From: Candidatus Poribacteria bacterium
GTDB taxonomy: Bacteria; Poribacteria; WGA-4E; WGA-3G
Length of the DNA: 64,000 bases
Direction: 5' to 3'
NCBI GenBank assembly: GCA_022821965.1
Contig: JAJECN010000037.1
Location: 1-64,000, forward strand
This document shows, in pieces, positions 9,109-17,939 of this stretch (position 1 is the stretch's first letter; every line of letters starts with the position of its first letter). The translations under genes were made by a program, and so were the position numbers. Below the pieces are notes generated by a model, which saw only the letters and a program-made list of their open reading frames with translations, was not told the origin of the DNA and searched no databases.

Positions 9109-9801
9109 TTAGTGCGTTAGGGCGTATACAGCAATATTCACCGCCATCTTTGCTGCAAGTTCGCGCACTCGTGGCGTATCATCCGGATGTACGTCAGCAT
9201 CTTCAAGACCATCACCGATGTCAGCATTGTAAGCATAATAAACAACCATGCGTCCGTCGTGAAAGAGTCCAAATCCTTGTGCAGGCTCCGCATCATGTAC
9301 ATGAATCTTCGGCAAGCCTTTCAGTTCATAGAAGCAGCGATAAATTAGATGTGTATTCGGTATCGGTTGCAACTCCTGTTCTGGAAAAACCCGACGCATT
9401 TCACGGCGAAAACTCTCATCAAGTCCGTAATCATCATTGGCGAATAGAAACCCGCCGCGCGTGAGATAGTCGCGCAACGCTTCAACCTCACTCTCGGTCA
9501 ACCGAATATTCCCGTGTCCTACCAAGTAGAGCATCGGGTATTGATAAAGCGTATGATCCGTCAACTTAAGGATTACCCTGTCCTTAGCGGTTTCAATACC
9601 TGTTCGGGTTCGGAGGAGCTGGAGCCAATTCTTAATCGTCGTCGCGTCCCCGTACCAATCGCCACCCCCACCATAATGAACTTGTGCGATCGTTAGCGAA
9701 ACATTGGAAGCTTGCAAACCGCTCCCCCCTTGTATTCCAAGCATCGCGCAAAATAGGAGACAACCGACCAAAAAGAGTTTCCATTTAATTGATAGTATCA
9801 T
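9109..9801 (-). CDS. DUF4159 domain-containing exported protein
   Basis: A 230-aa protein with an N-terminal signal peptide or anchor (LFLVGCLLFCAMLGIQGGSG). A DUF4159 domain follows, with its GGGGDWY start, the strand YPMLYLVGHGNIRLTESE and GGFLFANDDYG. The fold resembles a GATase-like Rossmann domain with probable loss of catalysis. In other genomes DUF4159 proteins sit in Bat-like clusters with vWA and DUF4175 proteins, as here. Function is unknown. It lies between its two partners on the same strand, 46 bp from the upstream vWA gene. Confidence 0.88.
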   Translation of the reverse strand: MILSIKWKLFLVGCLLFCAMLGIQGGSGLQASNVSLTIAQVHYGGGGDWYGDATTIKNWLQLLRTRTGIETAKDRVILKLTDHTLYQYPMLYLVGHGNIRLTESEVEALRDYLTRGGFLFANDDYGLDESFRREMRRVFPEQELQPIPNTHLIYRCFYELKGLPKIHVHDAEPAQGFGLFHDGRMVVYYAYNADIGDGLEDADVHPDDTPRVRELAAKMAVNIAVYALTH

Positions 9802-9847
9802 ATTTTGTCGTTAGCACCTCTTGTCACCGATGACTGATAACCATCCC

Positions 9848-12223
9848 TCAAGTCAGTCCGATACGCTTGCGTAAAAACCATTCAGTCCCCAACAACCCGA
9901 CGACCGTAAGAAGAACCAAAGGATGTGCCCAAAGTTCGCGCTCTGCATCGACAAATATAGAATTCTGAACATCGGCAATGTTCTCAAGCATCAATTCCGC
10001 ATCAGCGATGGAAAAATAGGCACCACCCGTTCGCGATGCAAGTTGTTTCAGTAAGTCTTCATTGAGTTGCGGACTCTCTAATTCCGCAAGCTGCGGATGG
10101 ACGAAAATATCGAGCCGATCCTCGCCTAAGTTTAGATTGCCACTCCTACCCGTTGCGCGAATACGGTAGTTCCCCTTCTGTCGCAGTGCGAATTGAGCAG
10201 TATAGAGGTTCCCCATGTTGGCGATTGTCCTTTGTTGTGTCGCCCCTTCATTAGTGCTTTCAATCGCTGCGCGAATCTGGAGCTGGAAGGTCGCGCCATC
10301 GGGCGGTATCACTTCAATCTGTAACGTCGCGCCTGCTTGAGGTTGATATGTTTCAGAGTACAAATACGCTGTAACCCTCGCTGTATCCCCTATCGCGTAA
10401 GCGGAGGCATCGGTTGTAAGGTATATGTTCTTGTCGTCGGTGTCTGTTGCCATCCATCGCAACACCTGCGCCCAAAAGCGTGGATAGATCGTCCCATAGC
10501 GAGTATCTTTGAAAGTTTTAACACCGAAGTCCCAATTCCAGAGACCCTCTGCCGCGATGAGTAGACTTTTGCCCAATCCCGCTCTCTGAAGAATCAGAAT
10601 CGGTCTACCTTTCCCGTTCTCCATCAGAGGGGTTGCACCGCCCCTGAGACGAAATCCGCTAAATGACCTCGACAACGCCGGCATGTTTCGCCATAAAGTT
10701 CCACTGCTTTCGCCTAACATTGTGGTTCGGTCCGTTTGTGTATCACTCAGCTGCAACATCGGGTGAAACGCGCCGGATGGAGTCGGCTGCACAGTGAATT
10801 CTGTATCCTCTACACGACACCCGCTTCTTGGAATGTCAATTGGTAAAAGTTGGGCTAATTCCGTATTTCCAAGCCCATCGGCACCGAGCGTCCGCCGAGA
10901 GGGCAGAAAGATAATCGGTTTTCCCTGCACTTCAACGAACTCAACAATCGCACGTTGTTGGGTTTCGGTAAGATGCGCTGCCTCCAAATCACCTAAAATC
11001 AGCACATCATACTCGGAAAGCGCAGTCAGCGTTTCAGGAAATCGTGGGGTGTCCGATGCAGGCATTGTTTGTGGATAATACCCGTCTAATCGGTTAAGTA
11101 TAGTCCCCGCAAGTTGTTGATTTGATCTATTGTGTGATAAGATCGCACAAGTAGCCTCAATATCTGGATCCCGCTCCAATGCTCGTTTTAAGAACGTGTA
11201 GTCCCATCTCGGTGTGCCTTCGAGATAAAAAACGTTGAGTTTCGCTTTTACAACCTTCACAGAAAATGTCTTTTGATTGTTTGCCTCCGTGAGTTCACCG
11301 TCAAGTGTTGGAAGCACAACAGTATATTGGAAATTCCCCTCTGTCTGAGGGGTCAACTTTAATTCAACAACCTGTTTTGTGCTGTCACTCGTGGAATCTG
11401 CGTCTTGATGCGGTTCAAACGTCAACGTTGCGTCATCTATGAAACGCTTACTATTCGCTTCTCGCAACGAAAGGCGTGTTGTTTTACCAGTGTACCCCGT
11501 TTGCATAACACTCACACGAATGACGCTCTCATGGTTTGTGTAAGCAATCGGTGTATAGTCAACACGCTGAATCTGAATATCTTTCGGTGGATCCACAGAA
11601 CCGACACCTATCGGATAGATCGGCACCTCCAATGCAGTAATCCGTTCCAACGGAAATTTCCCAGAATTGTGTGCACCATCCGTAATAAGGACAATACCAG
11701 CACTCTGTTGCCCTTTCCATGCTGCTGCCGCCTCTCGGACAGCGGCTCCAATGTCAGTGAGCGCGCCTTCCGGTTCAAACGCTGGCATAGGGGAATCGTC
11801 ATCTTGTACCAATAGAACGCTTTGATGCAGTCTCGTATCGAAAGGATAAAGATGAACCTCAAACCTCTCCTGTAAGGCTTGCAGGAATTGCTGTGGTACA
11901 TTGAATAGAAGTTGATTTACCTGACTGAGCCTCGATTCAGACACCTCACGTATAGGTGGATCGATGAGTTGCATACTTCGAGAGGTATCCACTAAAATGG
12001 AGAGATGCGTTGACGGTGTGACATCTTTCTTTTCAATGACAACCGGTGCTAAGAGACATCCAAGCAGAATCGACGCTGCAACAATCCGCAGCACGACGAG
12101 TAAAAATCTATATCTTGGATCTATGGAACGCGCGCCCCGCAAGTAAAAGAATACAGTTATACCGATGACGATGCCAATACCGAGCGCAACTGCCCACCCG
12201 GGCCAAAAATAGGTGAATCGCAT
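9848..12223 (-). CDS. vWA / glutamine-amidotransferase-like membrane protein (Bat-type)
   Basis: About 791 aa. Two N-terminal membrane segments (AVALGIGIVIGITVFFYL and VVLRIVAASILLGCLLAPVV) come first. A von Willebrand A domain follows, with the metal-site motif DTSRSM and the strand GIVLITDGAHNS. Next is a GATase1-like region (YDVLILGDLEAAHLTETQ) and a C-terminal membrane helix before GTEWFLRKR. It probably senses or scaffolds in the periplasm with the DUF4159 and DUF4175-like products; the role is inferred from Bat-like clusters. I start it at ATG 12223 because AAAGGACT precedes it and the predicted transcription start (promoter -10 at 12250-12255) falls at the longer frame's first codon. 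Confidence 0.85.
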   Translation of the reverse strand: MRFTYFWPGWAVALGIGIVIGITVFFYLRGARSIDPRYRFLLVVLRIVAASILLGCLLAPVVIEKKDVTPSTHLSILVDTSRSMQLIDPPIREVSESRLSQVNQLLFNVPQQFLQALQERFEVHLYPFDTRLHQSVLLVQDDDSPMPAFEPEGALTDIGAAVREAAAAWKGQQSAGIVLITDGAHNSGKFPLERITALEVPIYPIGVGSVDPPKDIQIQRVDYTPIAYTNHESVIRVSVMQTGYTGKTTRLSLREANSKRFIDDATLTFEPHQDADSTSDSTKQVVELKLTPQTEGNFQYTVVLPTLDGELTEANNQKTFSVKVVKAKLNVFYLEGTPRWDYTFLKRALERDPDIEATCAILSHNRSNQQLAGTILNRLDGYYPQTMPASDTPRFPETLTALSEYDVLILGDLEAAHLTETQQRAIVEFVEVQGKPIIFLPSRRTLGADGLGNTELAQLLPIDIPRSGCRVEDTEFTVQPTPSGAFHPMLQLSDTQTDRTTMLGESSGTLWRNMPALSRSFSGFRLRGGATPLMENGKGRPILILQRAGLGKSLLIAAEGLWNWDFGVKTFKDTRYGTIYPRFWAQVLRWMATDTDDKNIYLTTDASAYAIGDTARVTAYLYSETYQPQAGATLQIEVIPPDGATFQLQIRAAIESTNEGATQQRTIANMGNLYTAQFALRQKGNYRIRATGRSGNLNLGEDRLDIFVHPQLAELESPQLNEDLLKQLASRTGGAYFSIADAELMLENIADVQNSIFVDAERELWAHPLVLLTVVGLLGTEWFLRKRIGLT

Positions 12224-12249
12224 ATCTGGTTTTAGTCCTTTCACAACAT

Positions 12250-12279
12250 ATTATAGTCTAATTCAGAGGCAGCTGTCAA
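12250..12279 (-). promoter_or_regulatory. Sigma70-type promoter of the vWA/DUF4159/DUF4175 cluster
   Basis: On the minus strand, TTGACA (12279-12274), an 18-base spacer and TATAAT (12255-12250). It is divergent to the promoter at 12307-12336, so the two face away from each other with only 27 bases between their -35 boxes. Confidence 0.7.
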
Positions 12280-12306
12280 CCCGCTTTTTCTTAGCAAAAA
12301 ATAATT

Positions 12307-12336
12307 TTGACAATAGACAACCCTCTATGCTAAAAT
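12307..12336 (+). promoter_or_regulatory. Sigma70-type promoter of the 12372 gene
   Basis: TTGACA (12307-12312), an 18-base spacer and TAAAAT (12331-12336), about 36 bases before the start codon at 12372. Confidence 0.65.
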
Positions 12337-12371
12337 ATGCGCAATTCATACTTATAGAGGTGGAGTGGAAC

Positions 12372-12752
12372 ATGGCGGAACAAAATAACAACGAGAATAC
12401 AACCGAAGCACAAGATCAGACAGAAGCACAAAGCGGCATAATTATTAACGCTGTGCAAATGCAATCGCTTGATATTGGTGATCGGTTCACTCGAACGAAA
12501 ACCGAAACCGGTTGGAAAATTAAGTTGGAAGCAGCGGCACGCGTCACCATCAACTTTATGACCAGTATGCGAAAATTTGAAATCACGTTGATGCAGAATG
12601 ACATCATTGAACGTGATGGGGAAGACCTGATCTTAATCCGAAATCAACCTGCTGACGCTTACCGTTCCCAGAGAGGTGTATCATCATCACCACTCGCGCG
12701 GAGTAACGAAACACCCGTGGCTTCTGAACCGACTGAGGGCAGGACAGTCTAA
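12372..12752 (+). CDS. Hypothetical 126-aa protein
   Basis: It starts at ATG 12372, just after GGTGGAG and downstream of a good promoter. The N-terminus is a Gln/Asn/Thr/Glu-rich disordered tail. A small beta-rich core follows (INAVQMQSLDIGDRF, AAARVTINFMTSMRKFEITL) and the C-terminus is Ser/Pro-rich. I do not recognise the family. No signal peptide or membrane segment is seen, so it is probably soluble. It lies 86 bp before a zinc-ribbon protein on the same strand and may be cotranscribed with it. Confidence 0.7.
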   Translation: MAEQNNNENTTEAQDQTEAQSGIIINAVQMQSLDIGDRFTRTKTETGWKIKLEAAARVTINFMTSMRKFEITLMQNDIIERDGEDLILIRNQPADAYRSQRGVSSSPLARSNETPVASEPTEGRTV

Positions 12753-12838
12753 TTCTCTTTCCACTACGAAATTATAGGGGGTGGCTGCCCATTTTAGAAC
12801 GCATCTATCGGCTTCTCTCCAGCTTAAAGGGCGGAACG

Positions 12839-13321
12839 ATGATTCCGACGGAATTGGTCCTAAGTCCACAAAGTTACGCAAAAATTGTCTCCGAACTCGC
12901 TGAAAAACTTGGATCCCAGGGCGTATCGCATTTGCAACTCGCACATCACTTCGCCTTGACAGTCTCTATCCAAGAGGAAGACACGGACCTCGTCATCGTA
13001 AAAGAATTGACCCCTAACCCCTGCCCTGTCTGTCAGCACCGCTTGACGTTTCTTCGAGAGACAATGGAACGTTTTACGGACAATAGCGCTAACCTGATTC
13101 GTTGTCCGATGGGACATCGTTACCCGGGTGAGTTAAAAATATACTACCTGAATGTTTTCCAACACAAAATAGAGGACGAAATAGAAAAGCCGATAAAAAT
13201 ATGTCCAGAGTGTGGCAGTAAAAACATCCAGTACTTAGGACCGAAGGTGATGTTCTGTCTCGATTGTGATTGGGATAGCGGGATGGAAGCGCGGTATCAG
13301 GTACAGCGAACTATAGAGTAA
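12839..13321 (+). CDS. Hypothetical protein with two cysteine zinc-ribbon motifs
   Basis: A 160-aa protein. The first half is an unrecognised alpha/beta region. Cysteines then occur as CPVC (near residue 61) with a later RCPMGHR, and as CPECGSKN with FCLDCDWD near the C-terminus. They suggest one or two structural zinc sites. The start codon has AAAGGGCGG upstream. In frame before the ATG the sequence still looks protein-like (ILERIYRLLSSLKGG), so a non-ATG start slightly upstream is possible. Role is unknown; a nucleic-acid or protein adaptor is only a guess. Confidence 0.7.
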   Translation: MIPTELVLSPQSYAKIVSELAEKLGSQGVSHLQLAHHFALTVSIQEEDTDLVIVKELTPNPCPVCQHRLTFLRETMERFTDNSANLIRCPMGHRYPGELKIYYLNVFQHKIEDEIEKPIKICPECGSKNIQYLGPKVMFCLDCDWDSGMEARYQVQRTIE

Positions 13322-13330
13322 CGAATAGAT

Positions 13331-13353
13331 AGGCGCGCTTTGGAAGCGCGCCT
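13331..13353. terminator. Convergent-gene hairpin terminator
   Basis: AGGCGCGCTT and AAGCGCGCCT form a perfect 10-bp stem around TGG. It sits between the ends of the zinc-ribbon gene (+) and groEL (-), so it could serve both directions. Only short T-runs flank it. Confidence 0.55.
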
Positions 13354-13367
13354 ACGGATGAATGAAC

Positions 13368-15005
13368 CTAATGGAAGTGACCAGCGTGGGGATCAGCAGC
13401 GGCTGCCGCTGGATCCGGTGGTTCTTCAATTTCTGTAATGAGGGTTTCCGTAGTTAACAGCAAACCTGCGATACTGGAAGCATTCTGTAATGCTGAGCGG
13501 ACAACTTTCGTCGGGTCAACAATCCCCTCTTCAAGCATGTCGCCGTATTCGTTTGTCGCAGCGTTAAACCCGTAATTGCCTTCACTTTCTTGTACATTCG
13601 CGACAACAACGGAACCTTCCGCACCCGCATTTTCCGCAATAGCACGGATGGGCGAGAGCAAACTTTGACGGATAATATTGCGTCCCGTATCTTGGTCACC
13701 CTCCAATTCCAACGCGTTCAGGGATGATGCAGCGCGTAAAAGTGCCGTGCCACCGCCAGCGACTATGCCTTCTTCAACAGCAGCACGCGTCGCAGCGAGC
13801 GCATCTTCAAATCGAGCTTTCTTCTCCTTCATCTCTACTTCCGTGGCAGCACCGACATTGACAACAGCGACACCACCGGCAAGTTTGGCGAGGCGTTCTT
13901 CTAACTTCTCTCGGTCATACTCTGAAGTTGTCTCTTCTATCTGTGTCCGGATCTGCGCGACCCTTCCATCAACGCCCTCTTTCGCACCCGTACCACCGAC
14001 AATTGTGGTGTTATCCTTGTCAACAACAACACGTCGGGCTGTTCCGAGCATGCCAACAACAATGTTTTCCAAACGGATGCCGGTCTCTTCAGAGATGACC
14101 TGACCACCTGTGAGGATCGCAATGTCTTCCAACATCTCTTTGCGTCTGTCACCGAAACCGGGGGCTTTAACGGCAGCAACCTGAAGGTTTGCCCGAAGTT
14201 TATTCACCACCAATGTTGAGAGTGCTTCGCCTTCAACATCCTCAGCGATAATCAGCAAGGATCTACCGAGTTGCATAGTCTTTTCCAGAATCGGTGCGAG
14301 ATCAGTTACTGAGGAAATTTTCTCGGTATTGATGAGAATATAGGGATTCTCAAATTCGACCACCTGTGCCTGCTCGTCGGTTACAAAGTTCGCCGACAGA
14401 AAACCGCGATCGAATTGCATACCCTCAACAATGTCAACGGTCGTTTCCGAGGTTTTCCCTTCTTCTATAGTGATAGCACCATCATTTCCAACCTTTTCAA
14501 GAGATTCAGCAACAATAGTACCGATGTTACTGTCGTTCGCAGGATCATTGGCTGCGATTGAGGCTACCTGTAAAATCTCTTCATGTGTATTGACAGCACG
14601 GCTCTGTGCAGCGATCGCATCAATGACAGTGCTCACGGCTTTGTCGATACCGATTTTTAACTGCATTGGATCCGCACCAGCTGTGACGTTCTTGAGACCC
14701 TCATGAAGAATTTCTTGACCTAACAGAGTCGCAGTGGTCGTGCCATCTCCGGCAACGTCATTTGTTCTGGTAGCGATCGATTCGAGCAGTTGGGCACCCA
14801 TATTTTCGTACGGGTCCGGGAGTTCAATTTCTTTTGCGACGGTAACACCATCGCATGTTACCAGCGGTGCCCCGAAAGACTTTTGAATGACAACATTTCT
14901 GCCACGGGGACCAAGAGTGACTTTCACGGCATTCGCAAGCGTATCCGCGCCGCGCTTGAGTGCCACCCTCGCTTCTTCTTCAAAGATAATTTGCTTTGCT
15001 GGCAT
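13368..15005 (-). CDS. groEL: Chaperonin GroEL (Hsp60) with an unusual His-rich tail
   Basis: A 545-aa chaperonin. It has the ATPase motif [10 protein letters not shown] near residue 86, the [10 protein letters not shown] start and the long apical domain, and aligns throughout with GroEL. It folds proteins in the cytoplasm with GroES in an ATP cycle. The start has a strong ribosome-binding site (AGGAGG, 5 bases before ATG) below a consensus promoter. Two points are odd. The C-terminus is [14 protein letters not shown] in place of the usual Gly-Gly-Met tail, and no groES gene is adjacent. No clear CIRCE element (TTAGCACTC inverted repeat) is seen, so regulation differs from the HrcA type or uses other sites. 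Confidence 0.97.
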   Translation of the reverse strand: MPAKQIIFEEEARVALKRGADTLANAVKVTLGPRGRNVVIQKSFGAPLVTCDGVTVAKEIELPDPYENMGAQLLESIATRTNDVAGDGTTTATLLGQEILHEGLKNVTAGADPMQLKIGIDKAVSTVIDAIAAQSRAVNTHEEILQVASIAANDPANDSNIGTIVAESLEKVGNDGAITIEEGKTSETTVDIVEGMQFDRGFLSANFVTDEQAQVVEFENPYILINTEKISSVTDLAPILEKTMQLGRSLLIIAEDVEGEALSTLVVNKLRANLQVAAVKAPGFGDRRKEMLEDIAILTGGQVISEETGIRLENIVVGMLGTARRVVVDKDNTTIVGGTGAKEGVDGRVAQIRTQIEETTSEYDREKLEERLAKLAGGVAVVNVGAATEVEMKEKKARFEDALAATRAAVEEGIVAGGGTALLRAASSLNALELEGDQDTGRNIIRQSLLSPIRAIAENAGAEGSVVVANVQESEGNYGFNAATNEYGDMLEEGIVDPTKVVRSALQNASSIAGLLLTTETLITEIEEPPDPAAAAADPHAGHFH

Positions 15006-15080
15006 TGAATTCCTCCTGTATAGATTTTTAGTGTTGCAATGTTAAATATAAAAGTGTTGCGATTACAAATCGCTGGTATA

Positions 15081-15109
15081 ATTATAGCATAGACGACCCA
15101 TAAAGTCAA
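15081..15109 (-). promoter_or_regulatory. Sigma70-type promoter of groEL
   Basis: On the minus strand, TTGACT (15109-15104), a 17-base spacer and TATAAT (15086-15081), about 76 bases upstream of the start codon. The leader contains a GCGAT-TTGTA-ATCGC hairpin near the predicted start site. Below it are two AAC-rich repeats (TCGCAACACTT and TTGCAACACTA) that could be an operator. Confidence 0.75.
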
Positions 15110-15141
15110 TTTTTTATAGGAGAACGCGCTAACATAAAAAT

Positions 15142-15164
15142 AGGCGAGGTTCAAAACCTCGCCT
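15142..15164. terminator. Palindrome hairpin after the secreted-protein gene
   Basis: AGGCGAGGTT and AACCTCGCCT pair perfectly around CAA. Read on the minus strand it follows the stop codon of the 15181 gene and is itself followed by a T-rich stretch (TATTTTTATG), a fair terminator. It is one of the repeated hairpin family. Confidence 0.6.
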
Positions 15165-15180
15165 GTAGGTAAAGTGGTTC

Positions 15181-15909
15181 TTAGAATCCACGTGGACTTT
15201 TCAAACTTCCCCAAGTGACAGCCAATTTTTGCGCGGGGTCAACTGCAAGCGTTGCTTCACCTAAAGTAATCGCCGGAATGACGGGAACCGAACCTAATTC
15301 CAAAGAGACGGCATCTATCGTTTCAATCCAATCATCGGGGCGCGGGTTCTCCCACTTTGTGGTAATCAATCCCGCGTGTCCACAAGGACCGCCTTCCTTC
15401 TTGATCCATCCCCAGACAGAATTATCGTCTTGGAGTCCAGCACCGTCGTGACACCAGTCATCCGAGTTAAAACCCGAAATCATCTCAAGTTCCTCTTTCT
15501 TGCCACTCCGATAGTGCATCACAAACTTGTAACTTGGAACACCATTCTGTTCCCACCCAGTCGCGTGAAAAAAATAGACGAACTTTGCCTTACCGCCAAT
15601 GACGATATCGTTAACCGCCTTGGGCCATTTCGCGGCATTGGTACCGAAAATGACGATGGCACCGTCTATAATTTGAAATTCTACCTTTCCGTCCGGCCCC
15701 TCAAATTCGCCAATCTCACCAATCGGCAAACGTGAAAGCGTACTATCACCAGGGTTCAGCGTCCACCATTGGTGGTCAACCAATTTCGTGTTAACAACAG
15801 CTTCTAAATCAATATGGACCCATTCGTCTAATGCAGTAGCGATACTTACTGAAAAAAGACTGATGCCACAAAACAGAGCAATCAGTACGAACAACTTAAC
15901 CAGTTTCAT
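15181..15909 (-). CDS. Secreted hypothetical protein
   Basis: A 242-aa protein with a clear signal peptide (VKLFVLIALFCGISLFSVSI then ATA). The mature part is beta-rich and contains WWTLNPGDSTLSRLP, YFFHATGWEQN and WCHDGAG. It resembles carbohydrate-binding or NPCBM-like beta-sandwich proteins, without a firm family match. AGGAGG precedes the start. It stands alone, with its own terminator-like hairpin. Likely exported to the periplasm or surface; function is unknown. Confidence 0.7.
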   Translation of the reverse strand: MKLVKLFVLIALFCGISLFSVSIATALDEWVHIDLEAVVNTKLVDHQWWTLNPGDSTLSRLPIGEIGEFEGPDGKVEFQIIDGAIVIFGTNAAKWPKAVNDIVIGGKAKFVYFFHATGWEQNGVPSYKFVMHYRSGKKEELEMISGFNSDDWCHDGAGLQDDNSVWGWIKKEGGPCGHAGLITTKWENPRPDDWIETIDAVSLELGSVPVIPAITLGEATLAVDPAQKLAVTWGSLKSPRGF

Positions 15910-16235
15910 AACAAATTCCTCCTATTGTTAACTATAGTTTGGATAACTTCTATCCAGATCTCGCTTGTTTCCCTTGCCTTTTCCTTTTTCTTACAGTTCC
16001 GTACACATACGCAACCGGCTAAGAAATAAACTTGGATGCACTCATGAGCAGCCCCGTAGAGGCGAAATATCTATAGAAAAGGCGCCCCCCATGGCCAAGC
16101 CCTGTAGGGGCGCAATGTCTATCTGACTAAAAATTGTCCAAAGTTCAGTTTAGTTAGTATAACATAATTGAAAATAATATCTACAAATTTCAGAGGGTTA
16201 GCATAAAAGATGGAGACACTATACGCCAATAGCAA
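15910..16235. other. Intergenic repeats, no gene seen
   Basis: The gap contains two related fragments, CCCCGTAGAGGCGAAATATC (near 16051) and CCCTGTAGGGGCGCAATGTC (near 16103). They look like decayed copies of one repeat. A weak hairpin GGATA-ACTTC-TATCC lies near 15943. No coding frame or clear promoter was found. Confidence 0.4.
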
Positions 16236-17300
16236 TCAATTGCCGCTATGCTTTCTATAAGCAAACTCAAGCACAGGTCGAAGTTTTGTTATATCATCAC
16301 GGATATGGTAATAGATATAATCAGCGGACTTATTCTTACGAACCTCATAAAATTCACATCTACATTGACGCTTCAACTCTTCTGCGTCTTCTTTCATTAT
16401 TCGGACATGGAGTGAAAAGGGGTTATATTGAAGATGTATTCCAAATACACTTTTAACCTGTGTAACTCCGTTATCCGTTAACCAAAAACGGCAACTTTTT
16501 TTACGGAATTTCGGTTTTAACCGCCAATCCTCTGTTTTAATCAAATTCTGTGTCTCTGCCACCGTCCTGTAAAATACATTACATCTTTCTTCGGAAAAAT
16601 TTGCTTCGTGATAATCTCTAATTTCCTCAGATACTAAATTTCTAATTTGCTCTACCGTCCATTCGCCTCCAAGTTCGGAAGGCACTGGAACTTGTCTTTT
16701 TTCCAACCGATTATTACTTCTATCATCAGCATGCTCTTGCTTAAAAACTACAGGCTTGGATTTGGGAGAATCTGCTTTCTTTTTCAATGCTATTTTAGCG
16801 TTATTTGCTGCTTCTCCAGATACTACATTGGACTTCAAGAGGTATTTCTCCAAATTAGAAACGGCATTCTCCCGATCTTCAATATCAATCTTGCAGAAAA
16901 TTCTTTCGCTTACGGGGACTCCTTCTACCCATGAGAAATAGAGATGCCACGTTTTACCGTTAGTAAGTCCAACAATAATAGCCACACCTGCGTTAAAAGC
17001 ATAGTTAACGATCTGGTCTTCGTATCGTTCAAGTGGTTTGTCCCATTTCTTGCACTCGATAAATAACGCAGGTTTCTGCTCCACTTTCAGTGCATAGTCA
17101 ACGTTCCCATTCTCAACCATATACTCTGGCAGAACTTCCATAGATGCTAACTTGGTATCGTCCCACCCTAAGGCCCGCAAAATAGGTAAAACGACATACT
17201 GTTTGGTGGTTGCCTCATTAGCTCCTGCCAAATGTTGCTTGTGTTCAAGAATATGCGCAATCGTATTTCTCAAATCATTCATATAAATCTTCCTATTCAC
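16236..17300 (-). CDS. Type I restriction R-subunit N-terminal-like nuclease protein
   Basis: A 354-aa protein. Residues 1 to about 160 match the HSDR_N-type PD-(D/E)XK nuclease domain: PILRALGWDD, then an acidic residue in NVDYALKV, then FIECKKWDK. The rest lacks helicase motifs. It ends with a region rich in basic residues that could be a substrate-recognition module (residues about 215-354). The start ATG overlaps the hicB stop as ATGA, so hicA, hicB and this gene form a tightly coupled operon. I infer a nuclease or nuclease-like effector with the toxin-antitoxin pair; a regulator of the operon is the alternative. Catalytic residues appear present. Confidence 0.8.
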   Translation of the reverse strand: MNRKIYMNDLRNTIAHILEHKQHLAGANEATTKQYVVLPILRALGWDDTKLASMEVLPEYMVENGNVDYALKVEQKPALFIECKKWDKPLERYEDQIVNYAFNAGVAIIVGLTNGKTWHLYFSWVEGVPVSERIFCKIDIEDRENAVSNLEKYLLKSNVVSGEAANNAKIALKKKADSPKSKPVVFKQEHADDRSNNRLEKRQVPVPSELGGEWTVEQIRNLVSEEIRDYHEANFSEERCNVFYRTVAETQNLIKTEDWRLKPKFRKKSCRFWLTDNGVTQVKSVFGIHLQYNPFSLHVRIMKEDAEELKRQCRCEFYEVRKNKSADYIYYHIRDDITKLRPVLEFAYRKHSGN

Positions 17301-17623
17301 GCCGAAACAGCCTTTTCCAGTACTTCTTGAAGATAAACATTAAAGTCTAAGTTAAGCCGTTCGGCATTTAAAGCAAGCTTACAGTGCATCTCAGGACTCA
17401 TTTGAATAGTGAATTCACCAGAGAAAGGTTTTTCTGGTGTTATCCCCTGCTCCCTGCAGAATTCAAGGTAACCCTCAACGGATTTTTCCATCTCTTCGCG
17501 GAGTTCCCTCACAGATGCCCCGTAGAACGTGATTACGTCGTTGGTATTAATAACCGTTCCATGGAAAAGATCAATTTCTGGATCAAAATCAATAGCACCA
17601 ATATAACCTTTGTATTCAATCAT
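17297..17623 (-). CDS. hicB: HicB-type antitoxin
   Basis: A 108-aa protein. The N-terminal part has the HicB fold sequence (MIEYKGYIGAIDFDPEIDLF, then GTVINTNDVITFYGASV). The C-terminus is a ribbon-helix-helix type segment (SGEFTIQMSPEMHCKLALNA). HicB neutralises the HicA RNase and represses the operon. It overlaps hicA by ATGA at its start and the nuclease gene by ATGA at its end, which predicts strict translational coupling. Confidence 0.9.
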   Translation of the reverse strand: MIEYKGYIGAIDFDPEIDLFHGTVINTNDVITFYGASVRELREEMEKSVEGYLEFCREQGITPEKPFSGEFTIQMSPEMHCKLALNAERLNLDFNVYLQEVLEKAVSA

Positions 17624-17880
17624 GGTGTAATCCCCACATTTTGAAGAAATTTTCTCAAATCCCTGACTGCCCCCTTATCCATATCTGGACTCGGATGTGG
17701 ACGATGAAAGAAAGCGGTACTTCCTCTAAGGAAAACACCAACTCTTGATCCTGAACGTTCACTGAGGACAGCTCCTAAATTTTTCAACAAAGCCTCAACA
17801 TCTCGCCATTTGATATTCCCAGAAATGGGCTGTGTGAAGATCGTGTTCAGTGTTCTTTCGTGACGTTTGTTCATTGTCAT
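17620..17880 (-). CDS. hicA: HicA-type mRNA interferase toxin
   Basis: About 86 aa. The family sequence NIKWRDVEALLKNLGAVLSE and the C-terminal FFHRPHPSPDMDKGAVRDL mark it as HicA, a double-stranded-RNA-binding-fold mRNase; the His residues are the catalytic candidates. The start at 17880 (or the second ATG at 17874) lies about 19 bases below the predicted transcription start. A longer upstream frame to 17916 would begin before the promoter. It is the first gene of the hicA-hicB-nuclease operon. Confidence 0.88.
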   Translation of the reverse strand: MTMNKRHERTLNTIFTQPISGNIKWRDVEALLKNLGAVLSERSGSRVGVFLRGSTAFFHRPHPSPDMDKGAVRDLRKFLQNVGITP

Positions 17881-17905
17881 CTGCCCAAAACTATGTCTAC
17901 ATAAA

Positions 17906-17934
17906 ATGATATCCAAAAACCGTTAAGAAAGCAA
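17906..17934 (-). promoter_or_regulatory. Promoter of the hicA operon
   Basis: On the minus strand, TTGCTT (17934-17929), a 17-base spacer and TATCAT (17911-17906). It lies in the 59-bp gap after rqcH and makes the operon independent of it. Confidence 0.5.
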
Positions 17935-17939
17935 CATTT

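Noticed and set aside
15006-15080. CIRCE (HrcA) operator before groEL
   Set aside because: The TTAGCACTC inverted repeat is not present. Only AAC-rich direct repeats and a small hairpin were found.
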